64,000 nt of DNA from Phycisphaerales bacterium (GTDB taxonomy: Bacteria > Planctomycetota > Phycisphaerae > Phycisphaerales > UBA1924), in the NCBI GenBank assembly GCA_028289195.1, contig JANQQR010000005.1, positions 1-64,000 on the forward strand, written 5' to 3'. The first letter of the stretch is position 1. Each line of letters opens with the position of its first letter. The notes beneath the pieces are model-generated. The model saw only the letters and a list, made by a program, of their open reading frames with translations, had not been told where the DNA came from and made no database searches. Shown here one piece after another: positions 32,993 through 42,232 of the stretch. The position numbers and the translations under genes are program-made.

Positions 32993-35341
32993 ATGCGATG
33001 CTGCCCACGGATGATCGGCCTCGGCCTGCTCAGCGCCTTCGCCCTGGGAGCCACGGGCACCCTGGCCCAGAGCCCGAACGACCTTGGGCGCTTCTTCGGC
33101 TTCGAAGAGCCCCGGATCATCGTTGTGGACTACGGCATGGGCCCGGCGCTCGCCGACGACCTCGACGGCGACGGGCTGAACGACCTCGTGTGCGTGAACA
33201 ACGCCAAGAGCCGCATCGAGATCCACGCCCAGCGTTCGACGCCGCGCACGCAGAACGAGATGGAGCGCGGGCTCAAGCCGAACGAACTCCCGCCGAACGC
33301 CAACTACGATCGCGTGGACGTCAGCGTGGCGCACCGCGTGACGGCGTTCCGCGTGCACGACGTCGACGGCGACGGTCGGAAGGACATCATCTACGCCGGA
33401 CGCCCGTCGGAGATCGTGATCCTGCGTCAGACCGATCGCCTGACGTTCGAGCTGCTCAGCAAGCGGCGCGTGCCGGCGCTGGCTGCCGGGCAGGACGGCC
33501 TCGAGATCGCCGACCTGCTTGGCGACGAACGCCCGGAGCTCGCGGCGATCGTCGGGGGCAAGATCAACATCTACGGCCTGAGCGAGAATGCTGTCACCGG
33601 CGAGCCGCTCTCACTTGGTTCGACGGCCGAGATCGTGGCCTTCTTCGTGGAGGACTACAACGGCGACGGTATGAGCGACCTGATGGCGGCCCTGCCCAGC
33701 GACCCCGCGCCCGTGCGCGTGTGGCTGCAGGACGGCGCGGGCTCGCGCCGCGGCAACAAGGACAGCCTGATGGGCCCCGAGCTGCGCTTCGAGATGCCCC
33801 CTATCCGCGAGCTGGAAGCGGTGCGCTTCCCGGACCGCGATGCGGCGTCTATCGCGCACATCGAGCTGGCGAGCCGGCGCGTCGTGCTGAGCGACCTGGC
33901 GATCGAATCGATCGGCGCCGACTCGCTCGGCGGGGTGGAGCGCGAATCCCACGCCGAGATCCGCGCCTTCAGCGGCGGCACCGACAGCGATCGGTCCGTC
34001 GTCGTCGCCGATGTCGATGCCGACGGGATGCTGGATCTGCTGTCCACAGAGAAATCGATCAACTCGGTCGCGTTCTTCCCGCAGCAGAGGGTCGGCGGCA
34101 TGACCGTCGAGCGCACGTTCAGCGCACTGAAGGACCCGCTGGCGATCGCCGCCGGGCAGTGGGACGACGACGACCCGCTCGAGGTGTTCGTGCTCAGCGA
34201 GGAGGACAAGACCGTCGGCGTGAGCCAGTACGACACCGACGCCGAGCGCCTGCGCTTCCCCCAGCCGCTGCCACTGAAAACCGCTGGAGCTTCGCCGGTG
34301 GCGATGAGCTTCGCGTCGATGCACGACGGGCCGGCGCTGGCGGTGATCATGCGCGACCGGCGCGACCACGTGCTCGAGCTGGACCGCCCGGGCGGTGCCG
34401 AGCCAGTTGCGATCGAGCTGGAGGGTGTGAACCGCCCCCCGCGTTCGATGCTGGCGGGCGACTTCGATCGCGACGGCGCGACCGACCTCGTGCTGTTCAC
34501 GCCGAACGAGCCGCTGGTGATGGTGAGCAACGTCGCGTCCGACGACGCGCAGGTGCTGACCGACGACGGCATGCCCCAGTTCGGGCTCGTCCAGGCGGCT
34601 GGGCCGCTGAACACGGCGCTGCTCGACGCCGATGGCGACGGCGCCGACGAACTGCTGATCGCCGACGAGAACTTCGTGCGCGCCTGCGCCTTCGACGCCG
34701 AGCGCGGCTGGCGCGTGGTCGACCAGATCACGATGCCCGAGTCATCGGCGAGCCTCGTCGCCCTCAGCGTGCTGGAGGACGACAGCGACGGGGCCACGAT
34801 CGTTGCGTTCGATTCGGGCAACTCACGCCTCGTGCTGATGGGACGCAGCGAGTCCGGCGCGTGGGACGTGACCGATCGCCTGCGCCTGAGCGCGGTGGAT
34901 GTGAACGCGCTGCACGCCGGGGCGTTCAGCGGAGACGGCGAGCCCAACGTGCTTTGCGTGTCGGACAGCGCGTTCGCCATCGTGCGCCTGGCGGGCGAGC
35001 GGGTGGGGCTCGATGAGTTCGCGGCGTATCGCTCGGACGACGACGATCTGCTGGAGCACGAGATCGAAGTCGGCGACCTGAATTCGGACGGCTACGTGGA
35101 CCTGGTCGTGCTCGATGCCCTGGAGCAGCAGTGCCAGATCTTCACGATCAGCGCCGCGCGGCGCCTGTTCAAGGCGACGGAGTTCAAGGTCTTCGAGTCG
35201 CGCCTGTTCAACGCGGGCGAGGAGCGGGAGTACGAACCGAGCGCCGCGATCCTGAGCGACATGACCGGCGACGGGGCGACCGACCTCGTGCTGCAGGTGC
35301 ACGATCGCTACATGATCTACCCGCAGACCACCGGGCGCTGA
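32993..35341 (+). CDS. Exported FG-GAP/VCBS beta-propeller protein
   Basis: 782 residues from ATG 32993, chosen because the signal peptide (MIGLGLLSAFALGATGTLA) starts there. ATG 32921 would put 24 Pro/Arg-rich residues in front. Many calcium-binding D.DGDG..D blocks recur: ADDLDGDGLNDLV, HDVDGDGRKDII, VEDYNGDGMSDLM, ADVDADGMLDLL, AGDFDRDGATDLV, LDADGDGADELL, VGDLNSDGYVDLV and LSDMTGDGATDLV. These are FG-GAP/VCBS repeats of integrin-like seven-bladed propellers, perhaps two rings here. No catalytic domain is seen. Surface binding or structural role is inferred. Confidence 0.88.
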   Translation: MRCCPRMIGLGLLSAFALGATGTLAQSPNDLGRFFGFEEPRIIVVDYGMGPALADDLDGDGLNDLVCVNNAKSRIEIHAQRSTPRTQNEMERGLKPNELPPNANYDRVDVSVAHRVTAFRVHDVDGDGRKDIIYAGRPSEIVILRQTDRLTFELLSKRRVPALAAGQDGLEIADLLGDERPELAAIVGGKINIYGLSENAVTGEPLSLGSTAEIVAFFVEDYNGDGMSDLMAALPSDPAPVRVWLQDGAGSRRGNKDSLMGPELRFEMPPIRELEAVRFPDRDAASIAHIELASRRVVLSDLAIESIGADSLGGVERESHAEIRAFSGGTDSDRSVVVADVDADGMLDLLSTEKSINSVAFFPQQRVGGMTVERTFSALKDPLAIAAGQWDDDDPLEVFVLSEEDKTVGVSQYDTDAERLRFPQPLPLKTAGASPVAMSFASMHDGPALAVIMRDRRDHVLELDRPGGAEPVAIELEGVNRPPRSMLAGDFDRDGATDLVLFTPNEPLVMVSNVASDDAQVLTDDGMPQFGLVQAAGPLNTALLDADGDGADELLIADENFVRACAFDAERGWRVVDQITMPESSASLVALSVLEDDSDGATIVAFDSGNSRLVLMGRSESGAWDVTDRLRLSAVDVNALHAGAFSGDGEPNVLCVSDSAFAIVRLAGERVGLDEFAAYRSDDDDLLEHEIEVGDLNSDGYVDLVVLDALEQQCQIFTISAARRLFKATEFKVFESRLFNAGEEREYEPSAAILSDMTGDGATDLVLQVHDRYMIYPQTTGR

Positions 35342-35383
35342 TCGCTCCGACTCGATGGCCCGGCGGGTCTACACTCCCCCCCG

Positions 35384-36190
35384 ATGAGTTCCCCAGCCCA
35401 ACCCGACGACAGCGGCGTGTACCGCCTGGAAGCCGAGCCACCCCAAGCGCCGAAGCTCCCCAACGGCCACGCGGTGATGAAGCCGGACTCCGAGGACCTG
35501 CACTACGCGCTCGGCGCGGACCTGATGATGCACGCGCACAACTGCGTGCGCACGTTCGGCGACTTCCACCTGGCGCTCTCGGGCGGCTCGACGCCGATGC
35601 CGTTCTACATGCGCCTGATGGTTGACCCGGCGTTCCGGAGCTTCCCCTGGAAACGCACGCACCTGTGGATCGTCGACGAGCGCTGCGTGCCGAACGACGA
35701 CGAGCGCTCGAACTACAAGCACATCAGCGAGTACCTGCTCGATCACTCTGACATGCCGCGCGATCAGGCCCACCCCGTGCGCGCGACAGACGAGAAGGGC
35801 CCGCGCCGCTACGAACGCGAGCTCGAAGAGGCGCTCGGCTGGCGCGAGCGCGGGCACGATCGCCTGGATTTCGTGCTCCTGGGCGTGGGCTCCGACGGGC
35901 ACACCGCCAGCCTGTTCCCGAATTCGCCGGCGCTCAACGAGACCGAGCGCCTCGTGGTGGGCAACGACGGCCCGGAGGTGACTCCCCCGGCGCGCGTCAC
36001 GATGACCTACCGGCTGATCAACGCCTCGCGCTTCATCGCTGTGCTGGTGACGGGCAAGGGCAAGCGCGAGATCGTCGAGAGAGTGCGCAAGGCCGAGGAC
36101 AACTGGCGCGACCTGCCGATCCTGGGTGTGAAGCCCCAGAGCGGGGTGCTGCGCTGGTATCTGGATGAGGCTGCGTGTCCGGAGGCGTGA
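35384..36190 (+). CDS. pgl: 6-phosphogluconolactonase
   Basis: 268 residues of the DevB/Pgl family, which hydrolyses 6-phosphogluconolactone in the oxidative pentose phosphate pathway. ALSGGSTPMPFY, WIVDERCVPNDDERSNY, LLGVGSDGHTASLFP and the late RVTMTYRLINAS are diagnostic. About 30 N-terminal residues precede the family homology. zwf and gnd are not nearby. It is convergent with the small gene at 36210. Confidence 0.93.
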   Translation: MSSPAQPDDSGVYRLEAEPPQAPKLPNGHAVMKPDSEDLHYALGADLMMHAHNCVRTFGDFHLALSGGSTPMPFYMRLMVDPAFRSFPWKRTHLWIVDERCVPNDDERSNYKHISEYLLDHSDMPRDQAHPVRATDEKGPRRYERELEEALGWRERGHDRLDFVLLGVGSDGHTASLFPNSPALNETERLVVGNDGPEVTPPARVTMTYRLINASRFIAVLVTGKGKREIVERVRKAEDNWRDLPILGVKPQSGVLRWYLDEAACPEA

Positions 36191-36209
36191 GCGGCCTTTG
36201 CTCCGTGCC

Positions 36210-36506
36210 CTACCCCTCAAGATCCAGGCGATGGCGCGCCTCGGTGTCGAGGGTTCGCCCGGTCGGGGTGTAGTAGCCGTGCTCGAGGCGGTCCTCGTGG
36301 GAGTCTTCGCTCCGGTTGGACTCGACCTTGCGCGTGGCCTGCGAGGCCTCGACCTGCTCCAGCGAGGCGAGTTCGGTCTCGTCGAGGATCTGGTCGAATC
36401 CGGGCGAGCGGACGGTGTCGCGACGGCGTTCGCGCGCGGTCTTCACCTTCGACGCGTTGGCGTCGATGCCCAGCATGGCGTTGGTGAAGATCGGTCCGAT
36501 CGGCAT
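36210..36506 (-). CDS. Small hypothetical charged protein
   Basis: 98 residues, strongly charged, starting MPIGPIFTNAMLGIDANASK and ending ARHRLDLEG. The middle is rich in Arg and Glu and predicted helical or disordered. It has window-typical codons and no overlap with another gene, so it is probably real. On the minus strand GCCGATAC lies just before the ATG and resembles a sigma-28 -10 element, but no -35 element is seen. No family is recognised. Confidence 0.65.
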   Translation of the reverse strand: MPIGPIFTNAMLGIDANASKVKTARERRRDTVRSPGFDQILDETELASLEQVEASQATRKVESNRSEDSHEDRLEHGYYTPTGRTLDTEARHRLDLEG

Positions 36507-36566
36507 ATGTGGTGTATCGGCCCCGGCGCGCGCAACGCTGCATCACATTTGGAGTTTGACCGGGTT

Positions 36567-36579
36567 ACCGATTATCGGT
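36567..36579. promoter_or_regulatory. 13-bp palindrome ACCGAT-T-ATCGGT
   Basis: A perfect inverted repeat with one central base lies between ispF and the small charged-protein gene, about 60 bp upstream of that gene's start. GGTGGCGCGTCACC follows directly as a second short dyad. An operator is plausible, with the regulator unknown. Confidence 0.35.
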
Positions 36580-36625
36580 GGCGCGTCACCGGACCAGACC
36601 GCCCAACTCGGGGGGATTCGGGTGC

Positions 36626-37180
36626 CTAAACGCCCACGAGAAGGACCACGGCGTGGGCCTCGATAGCCCGTCCTTCGCCGACCGGGCCGACGCTCTCGCC
36701 GGTCTTGCCCTTGATGTTCACGCGCGACACCTCGCAGCCCAGGCTCGTTGCGATGGCCTCGCGGATGGCTCCCTTGGACGACCCGAGCTTGGGGCGCTCG
36801 AGGATCACGGTGGCGTCGAGGTTGCCCACGCTCCAGCCGGCGTCGCGGGCGAGCGCCGATGCCTTCTCGAGGAACACGCGGGAATCGGTGCTCTCGTTGG
36901 AGGGGTCGTCGTTGGGGAAAAGCTGGCCGATGTCGGGGAGGGCCAGGGCGCCGAGGACGGCGTCGGTGATGGCGTGGAGCAGGGCGTCGCCATCGGAGTG
37001 GCTGACGGGGCCTGATTCGTGCTCGAAGCGGACGCCTCCGACGACGAGCGGTCGCCCGGGGCCGATGGGGGCGACGAGTTCGAGGCGATGGAGGTCGTAC
37101 CCGTGGCCGATGCGCAGGGCCCCTGGAGTGGCCTTGGGCACTTCTCGGACGTCGCGGGGGTCTGGCTGATCTCCGGGCAT
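36626..37180 (-). CDS. ispF: 2-C-methyl-D-erythritol 2,4-cyclodiphosphate synthase
   Basis: 184 residues from ATG 37180. The MEP-pathway cyclase motifs are intact: GHGYDLHRL (metal-binding D and H), SHSDGDALLHAI, DIGQLFPNDDP and NIKGKTGE near the C-terminus. An in-frame ATG at 37237 would add 19 residues unlike the family. The chosen start still leaves about 20 extra N-terminal residues before RIGHGYD. It is not fused or adjacent to ispD. Confidence 0.95.
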   Translation of the reverse strand: MPGDQPDPRDVREVPKATPGALRIGHGYDLHRLELVAPIGPGRPLVVGGVRFEHESGPVSHSDGDALLHAITDAVLGALALPDIGQLFPNDDPSNESTDSRVFLEKASALARDAGWSVGNLDATVILERPKLGSSKGAIREAIATSLGCEVSRVNIKGKTGESVGPVGEGRAIEAHAVVLLVGV

Positions 37181-37335
37181 GTGCAGAGCGTACTCCGGGG
37201 GGCGGAGGGCCGGGTCCGGGTGCAGCGGGGCGCGCAAGCGGACGATGGAAGACCCGTGCGCACCGCTGCCGGGCGGGGCGTATGGTACCCCTTGGCGCGG
37301 TGCGCCAGGACGTCAGGACGAGACCGGAGCAGACG

Positions 37336-37749
37336 ATGACCACCCGACGCACGAGCCGTACCCTCTGCCTCATTGGCGCACTGTGCGCCTCCGGTGCGCT
37401 GAGCGCGTGCCACTACGAGGGCGGGGCCTACTACAGCGACGACAAGTACACCTACGTCTCCCGGACGTGGAGCCCGTGGACGGTGTCGGTGATCGACACG
37501 CGCAGCGGCGACACGGTGTGGACGATCGACCTCCCGGTGGGCCAGAAGCTGAGCCTCGGGTTCCGCGAGGGCTCGGGCCCGAACCAGGACTACCCCGACA
37601 TGATGGACTGGGGCACCTGGCCTTCGGACCAGCACGCCGGCCAGCGCCGGAACCAGGTCCCGATGCCGCCGTCGCACGCGCGTCGCCTCGACCCGGTGCT
37701 TCGACCCGTTCCGGAGTCGCCCCCGGCTGCGCAGGCGTCCGGCGGCTGA
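37336..37749 (+). CDS. Small lipoprotein of unknown function
   Basis: 137 residues. The N-terminus has Arg residues, a hydrophobic core and the lipobox LSAC (lipidated C25), so it should be anchored in a membrane. The mature part is rich in Tyr, Trp and Asp (YTYVSRTWSPWTVSVIDTRS) and ends in a Pro-rich tail. ATG 37336 is chosen because the signal peptide starts there and GGAG lies upstream. No family recognised. A shared terminator follows. Confidence 0.8.
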   Translation: MTTRRTSRTLCLIGALCASGALSACHYEGGAYYSDDKYTYVSRTWSPWTVSVIDTRSGDTVWTIDLPVGQKLSLGFREGSGPNQDYPDMMDWGTWPSDQHAGQRRNQVPMPPSHARRLDPVLRPVPESPPAAQASGG

Positions 37750-37776
37750 GGACGCTCCGCTATCACGACCAAACGA

Positions 37777-37810
37777 CAAGGCCCGACGCTGGAGCGCCGG
37801 GCCTTGTTTC
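37777..37810. terminator. Bidirectional terminator between lipoprotein and Bax-inhibitor genes
   Basis: CAAGGCCCG (37777-37785) pairs with CGGGCCTTG (37798-37806), with a second short stem inside. TTTC and ATTTTG follow on the plus strand. On the minus strand the stem is followed by TCGTTTGG. The location between convergent genes fits two-way termination. Confidence 0.75.
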
Positions 37811-37832
37811 ATTTTGGGTTGGTTCGTCCGGG

Positions 37833-38672
37833 TTAGTCGCGCGACTGGAGCTTGGCGAGGAGACGGAGCACCTCGATGTACAGCCACACGAGGGTGACCA
37901 GGATCGCCATGCCGCTGTACCACTCGTAATACTTGGGCGACTTGTTCGCGGCCGCAACCTCGACCAGCTCGAAGTCGAGCACGAGGTTGCTGGACGCCAG
38001 AGCGATGAGCAGCAGCGAGAACCCGATGCTGATCACGCCGCCGTTGTTGAGGCTGTAGACCGTCGAGATCGCGGTGCTGCCGAACACGAAGTGCGTGATC
38101 ATCGCGGTCATCGCGAACAGCGCTGCGCCGATCGTTCCTCCGACCACGATCTTGCGGAAGACAGGGCCGGGGCGGATGAGGCGCGTTGCGTATCCCAGCA
38201 GCACACCGCCGAGGATGGCGAACGTCAGCACGGCGGCGAGGAACACCAGGCCGGTGTTGGGGCTGAACGTCCCGGGTTCGACCTCCTTGGCGAGCATCCC
38301 GGCGACGACGGCTGAGAACGCTCCCACGGTGGCGCCCTCGGCGAGCGCGAACACCGGCGCCACGAACGGGGACACCTGGGGCTTGAACCCCGCGATGAGC
38401 ATCAGGACCAGGCTCACGCCGAAGCCGCCGAAGAACGCGAGCATCGGGGAGATCTTGCCGGCGAAGGTCAGGTCCCAGAAGAAGAACGCCGAGACGACGC
38501 ACAGCAGGAGCAGGATCGCGGTCTTGTTGACCGCGCCGCGGATCGTCATGACGCCGGGTTCGCTCGGGGCCTTGGGCTCTTTGGCGATCTGTTCGACGCC
38601 GTGGTGGGAGTCCCACGTCTCCGGGGCGGCATAGGCGCTGTTGTTGAATGCGGGATTGCTGGTGCGGAACAT
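37833..38672 (-). CDS. Bax inhibitor-1-like membrane protein
   Basis: 279 residues. A 45-residue soluble N-terminus with NPAFNNSAYAA precedes seven predicted membrane helices. The N-terminal phrase and MTIRGAVNKTAILLLL fit the BaxI_1 branch of the Bax inhibitor/YccA superfamily, which is common in planctomycetes. Relatives are proton-sensitive calcium leak channels. The last helix and LLAKLQSRD are typical of the C-terminus. Start is ATG 38672. Confidence 0.88.
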   Translation of the reverse strand: MFRTSNPAFNNSAYAAPETWDSHHGVEQIAKEPKAPSEPGVMTIRGAVNKTAILLLLCVVSAFFFWDLTFAGKISPMLAFFGGFGVSLVLMLIAGFKPQVSPFVAPVFALAEGATVGAFSAVVAGMLAKEVEPGTFSPNTGLVFLAAVLTFAILGGVLLGYATRLIRPGPVFRKIVVGGTIGAALFAMTAMITHFVFGSTAISTVYSLNNGGVISIGFSLLLIALASSNLVLDFELVEVAAANKSPKYYEWYSGMAILVTLVWLYIEVLRLLAKLQSRD

Positions 38673-38823
38673 TGGGTTCGGTCTCCGTTGGATCGGTGAT
38701 CGAAGTGTGTGCGGGGCGGTCGGGCGACGCCCGGACCCGGAAATGAGTTTGCAAGTCTATCGGCCAAAGCGAGGCCAGCCCACCGGTGTAGGCGTTGTTG
38801 GGGCAGGGGAAGCCCGCGTTGCA

Positions 38824-39795
38824 TCAGGAAGGCTGGGCCCGCATCGATTCGACCACGCCGGGGAGGAGTTCGAGCAGATCGGTCGCGAGCATCCCGCCCT
38901 TGGCGCCCGAGGCCTCCGCCCAGCGTGTCCCGGCCCGGGAGTGGGCGCAGACGCCGGCGCGGGCGCAGTCGAACAGGGAGATGCCCCCCTGCTGCTCGCT
39001 GGTGACGGCCCTCTCGCCCACGCCGAGGTGGGCGCGGAAGTGCTGGGCGACGAGCCCGGCGATGATGCCGCAGAGGACGTCGCCGGTGCCGGCGGTGCCC
39101 ATGGCGGGGTTGGGGGCGTTGTGGGCCCAGCTCTCGATCGCGCTCGCGACGACCGTCGTTGAGCTCTTGAGCACCACGATGCATCCCAAGCGCTGGGCGA
39201 GTTCGTGGGCGGCGTGCTCGGGCTCGTCGGTGGCGCTCGCGCTGATGCCCAGGTGCGGCGCGAGGCGCCGGAACTCGCCGACGTGGGGAGTGAGAACCGC
39301 CGAAGCGTGAAAGTCCTTGACGAGGTCGGGAAGATCGCACAGGCAGTTGAGCCCGTCGGCATCGACGACGACCGGGCAGTTCGTCTGGCCGACGGCGCGG
39401 AGCACGGCGCCGCGTTGGCCGTCGCCGACACCGAAGCCCGGGCCGATCGCGAGGCAGGAGACCTGGCGCGACAGCTCGTCGATCGCGGCAGCCGCGAGGT
39501 GGGGCACCAGACGCTGCTGGGCGTCGACGGCGAGGGCGAACCCGGTCGCGGACGGCGCGACGGCGAGCGCCGGGTCGAGCAGGGGCTCGGGCATGGCCAG
39601 GCGCGCGAGGCCCACGCCTGTGCGCAGCGCCGCGAGCGCCGCGAGCGCCGGGCCGCCGATCATGTGGGGCGTCGCCGGATCGTCCTCGCCGGGCGTACCG
39701 GAGAGCCCTCCGACGACGGCGACGGTGCCGAACGTTCCCTTGTGCCCGCGCGGGTCGCGCGCCGGCAGGCGCGGCATGCCAGTGGGTTCCTGCAT
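38824..39795 (-). CDS. nnrD: ADP-dependent (S)-NAD(P)H-hydrate dehydratase
   Basis: 323 residues of the ribokinase-like NnrD family, which repairs hydrated NAD(P)H. KGTFGTVAVVGG, VVVDADGLN, LTPHVGEFRRL and NPAMGTAGTGDVLCG are diagnostic. The NnrE epimerase domain often fused at the N-terminus is absent and not adjacent. It lies 33 bp downstream of the transglutaminase-like gene, so the two are probably co-transcribed. Confidence 0.9.
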   Translation of the reverse strand: MQEPTGMPRLPARDPRGHKGTFGTVAVVGGLSGTPGEDDPATPHMIGGPALAALAALRTGVGLARLAMPEPLLDPALAVAPSATGFALAVDAQQRLVPHLAAAAIDELSRQVSCLAIGPGFGVGDGQRGAVLRAVGQTNCPVVVDADGLNCLCDLPDLVKDFHASAVLTPHVGEFRRLAPHLGISASATDEPEHAAHELAQRLGCIVVLKSSTTVVASAIESWAHNAPNPAMGTAGTGDVLCGIIAGLVAQHFRAHLGVGERAVTSEQQGGISLFDCARAGVCAHSRAGTRWAEASGAKGGMLATDLLELLPGVVESMRAQPS

Positions 39796-39828
39796 CGGGG
39801 CCGATCGTACCGGGACGCCGGTGTGCGC

Positions 39829-41337
39829 TCACTCGATCTCGACGACGTCGATCTCGAGCACCCCCAGGAGGTTGACGAGCGCGGCCATCGAGTTGAGGAC
39901 ATCCCCCTGAGCGAGGCTGGACGTGCTGATGGCGATGTGCGCGGCGTCGTAGGGCGTGCTGGCAGGGAGCGTGGCGTCGAGGTCGACCCAGCGATGGTCG
40001 CCGTCGATCTCGATCAGGCCCTGCGTCCACATGTGGTACCCGAAGACCTGACGTCCGCCGGCGAACATGTCGACGTAGATCACCCCGCTGACGACGCGGC
40101 TTGGGATCCCTGCGGCTCGCAGCATGGCCGCCAGCAGCACGCCGTGCTCCGAGCAGTCCCCCTCGCGCGTGCGGCAGACCTCGGAGGCCGTCGCGAACCC
40201 GACGCCGAGGCTCTTGGCGTTGATGTACTCGTGCACGAACCGGCGCAGCGTTTCGGCGCGCTCGGCCGGGGACTCTCCGGCGTCGGCCAGCGCGCGGTCC
40301 ACGAGCGCGATGATCTCGGGATCGTCCGCGTCGGCGGCGGGGGTGGCCTCGAGGAACCTGGGATCCTCGGCGTCGTTCGGGTCGGCGGGAATCAGGTTGT
40401 CCGCATCGATCGCGATGCGCGCGCTGGAGGCGTCGATCGATTCGGCGCGCTGCGCACCGTCATTGAGGAACTCGGGGAGATCGCTGCCATCGGCCATGCG
40501 GACGATGAACTGCGAACGGCGCGTCGATCGCGGGTTCTCGATCGGCCGGTTCGGCCGGACGAGCGTCTCGGCCATGAGTTCGGGCGCATCAAGCTCTGCG
40601 AGCGCCAGTTCCTTCTCGCTGGCGAGCATCACCATGGAGATGCCCCCGAAGCCGAACTCGCTGCGCAGCGTCTCTCCGTCGGTGCTGACGTACTCGGTGG
40701 ACACGACGCCGGGCAGCACGCTCTGGCTGAGCTTCCACTCGATGGCCGGCACCGTCTTCCCAAGCACCTCGACGTTTGTCGGGCCGACGATGGTCATCGT
40801 CTGCGTCATCTCGTTCAGGCCCGAGCTGGGGGCGAGCGTCGTGAAGACGATCTCTTCGGCGCCGCGGGCCAGTTCGCCCTCGACGTACTCGCGGGCGGCG
40901 AGGGGCGTGAGCCACTCGAACTCCGGCGCGTCGAATTGCTTGGTCGTCTCGCGCCCGGCCTGCTTCGTGGTGTGCAGCACCATTTCACCCGTGAACTCGA
41001 AGCGGTCGTCCTGCGTGAAGATGCCGGTCTCCTGGATGCTGGACATCGACACTGGCTCGTGGTCGATGGTCTCGACGAACTCGCTGGCGATCTTGATCGT
41101 GATCTCCTGGCCCATGCGCCGGATGCTGATCTCCTGCTCGCTGAGGGAGCGGATGTTGCCATCGGCGTCGAGCTCGTGGCGCTCGAGCGCCCAGCCCGCA
41201 CGCTCGCCATCGATCTGGATGACGTACCAGCGCTCGAAGGGCTCGAACCCGTGGGCCAGCGTGAGCGGGGTTGCGAGCAGGACGGAGAGTGCTGCGATGA
41301 ATGGTGCGAGCGGCGCTCGTCGGCGGCATGTGTGCAT
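39829..41337 (-). CDS. Exported transglutaminase-like protein
   Basis: 502 residues from ATG 41337, where the signal peptide begins (APFIAALSVLLATPLTLAHG). A long beta-rich N-terminal region with IQIDGERAGWALE precedes a transglutaminase/protease-like core near residue 400. The core has Cys in GDCSEHGVLLAAMLRAAGIP, His in GYHMWTQGLI and Asp in WVDLDAT. This order is that of the superfamily triad. Many bacterial members are peptidases or amidases and the substrate is unknown. An acidic linker (DPNDAEDPRFLEATPAADAD) separates the parts. Confidence 0.87.
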   Translation of the reverse strand: MHTCRRRAPLAPFIAALSVLLATPLTLAHGFEPFERWYVIQIDGERAGWALERHELDADGNIRSLSEQEISIRRMGQEITIKIASEFVETIDHEPVSMSSIQETGIFTQDDRFEFTGEMVLHTTKQAGRETTKQFDAPEFEWLTPLAAREYVEGELARGAEEIVFTTLAPSSGLNEMTQTMTIVGPTNVEVLGKTVPAIEWKLSQSVLPGVVSTEYVSTDGETLRSEFGFGGISMVMLASEKELALAELDAPELMAETLVRPNRPIENPRSTRRSQFIVRMADGSDLPEFLNDGAQRAESIDASSARIAIDADNLIPADPNDAEDPRFLEATPAADADDPEIIALVDRALADAGESPAERAETLRRFVHEYINAKSLGVGFATASEVCRTREGDCSEHGVLLAAMLRAAGIPSRVVSGVIYVDMFAGGRQVFGYHMWTQGLIEIDGDHRWVDLDATLPASTPYDAAHIAISTSSLAQGDVLNSMAALVNLLGVLEIDVVEIE

Positions 41338-41434
41338 GGGGCGTGCTCCGGGCCCGGGCGAGGGCTCTGGGACTTGTACGGCGCCCGCGCTGATTCGTTG
41401 CGTGGGCCCCGGCTCGTTCCCTAGGCTACCGGCG

Positions 41435-42232
41435 ATGATCGACACGCACTGCCATCTCACTTTCCCGGACTACGAGGGCGCGATCGACCGGACGCTCGCC
41501 CACGCGGGCGAGCATGGTGTGACAGGCGCCATCACCATCTCGACGACGACCCGAGACTGCCTCGAGGCGCTGGCGATCGCCGAGCGCTATGACAACGTGT
41601 GGTGCAGTTCGGGCGTGCACCCCCTCTATTCCGACAAGGAGCCCCACGACTGGGAAACGATCCTGCGTGTCGCGTCGAGCCCCCGGTGCGTCGCGTGGGG
41701 CGAGCTTGGACTGGACAACCATTACGACCGGCCGCCCAAAGACGTGCAGATGCGCGTGCTCGAGCATCAGCTGTCGATGATCGAGGACGCGCTCCCGGAG
41801 ATCGATCTGCCCATCGAGGTGCACTGCCGCAAGGCGTTCGATGAGCTGATCCCGGTGTTCCGGCGCACGGCTCTCGATCCGGCGCGATTCGTCTTCCACT
41901 GCTTCACCGGCACACCCGATAACATGCGTCTGCTGCTGGACTTCGGGGCGTGGGTGAGCTTCACGGGGGTGCTCACCTACAAGAACGCGCCCGAGGTGCG
42001 CGAGGCGGCCGGGCTCGTGCCGCTCGATCGCGTGATGTTCGAGACGGATGCGCCGTTCCTCTCGCCCGAGCCGTATCGCAGCGTGCGCCCGAACGAGCCC
42101 CGCTACTCGATCGAGACGGCGAAGTTCTTTGCGAAGCTGCGCGGGCTGGATTGGGACGAGTGCCTCGCGCAGATCAACGCCAACACCGAGCGGTTCTTCG
42201 GGATCCGCGTGCCGGCCGCTGCCGCGGGCTGA
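41435..42232 (+). CDS. tatD: TatD family metal-dependent hydrolase
   Basis: 265 residues from ATG 41435 (MIDTHCHLTF). Metal ligands are THCH, the Glu of WGELGLD, VHCRKAF, FHCFTGT and the Asp of FETDAPFLSPEP. Family members are 3'-5' DNases or D-aminoacyl-tRNA deacylases. Its TGA stop directly abuts the TCA of the convergent gene, forming TGATCA. Confidence 0.93.
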   Translation: MIDTHCHLTFPDYEGAIDRTLAHAGEHGVTGAITISTTTRDCLEALAIAERYDNVWCSSGVHPLYSDKEPHDWETILRVASSPRCVAWGELGLDNHYDRPPKDVQMRVLEHQLSMIEDALPEIDLPIEVHCRKAFDELIPVFRRTALDPARFVFHCFTGTPDNMRLLLDFGAWVSFTGVLTYKNAPEVREAAGLVPLDRVMFETDAPFLSPEPYRSVRPNEPRYSIETAKFFAKLRGLDWDECLAQINANTERFFGIRVPAAAAG

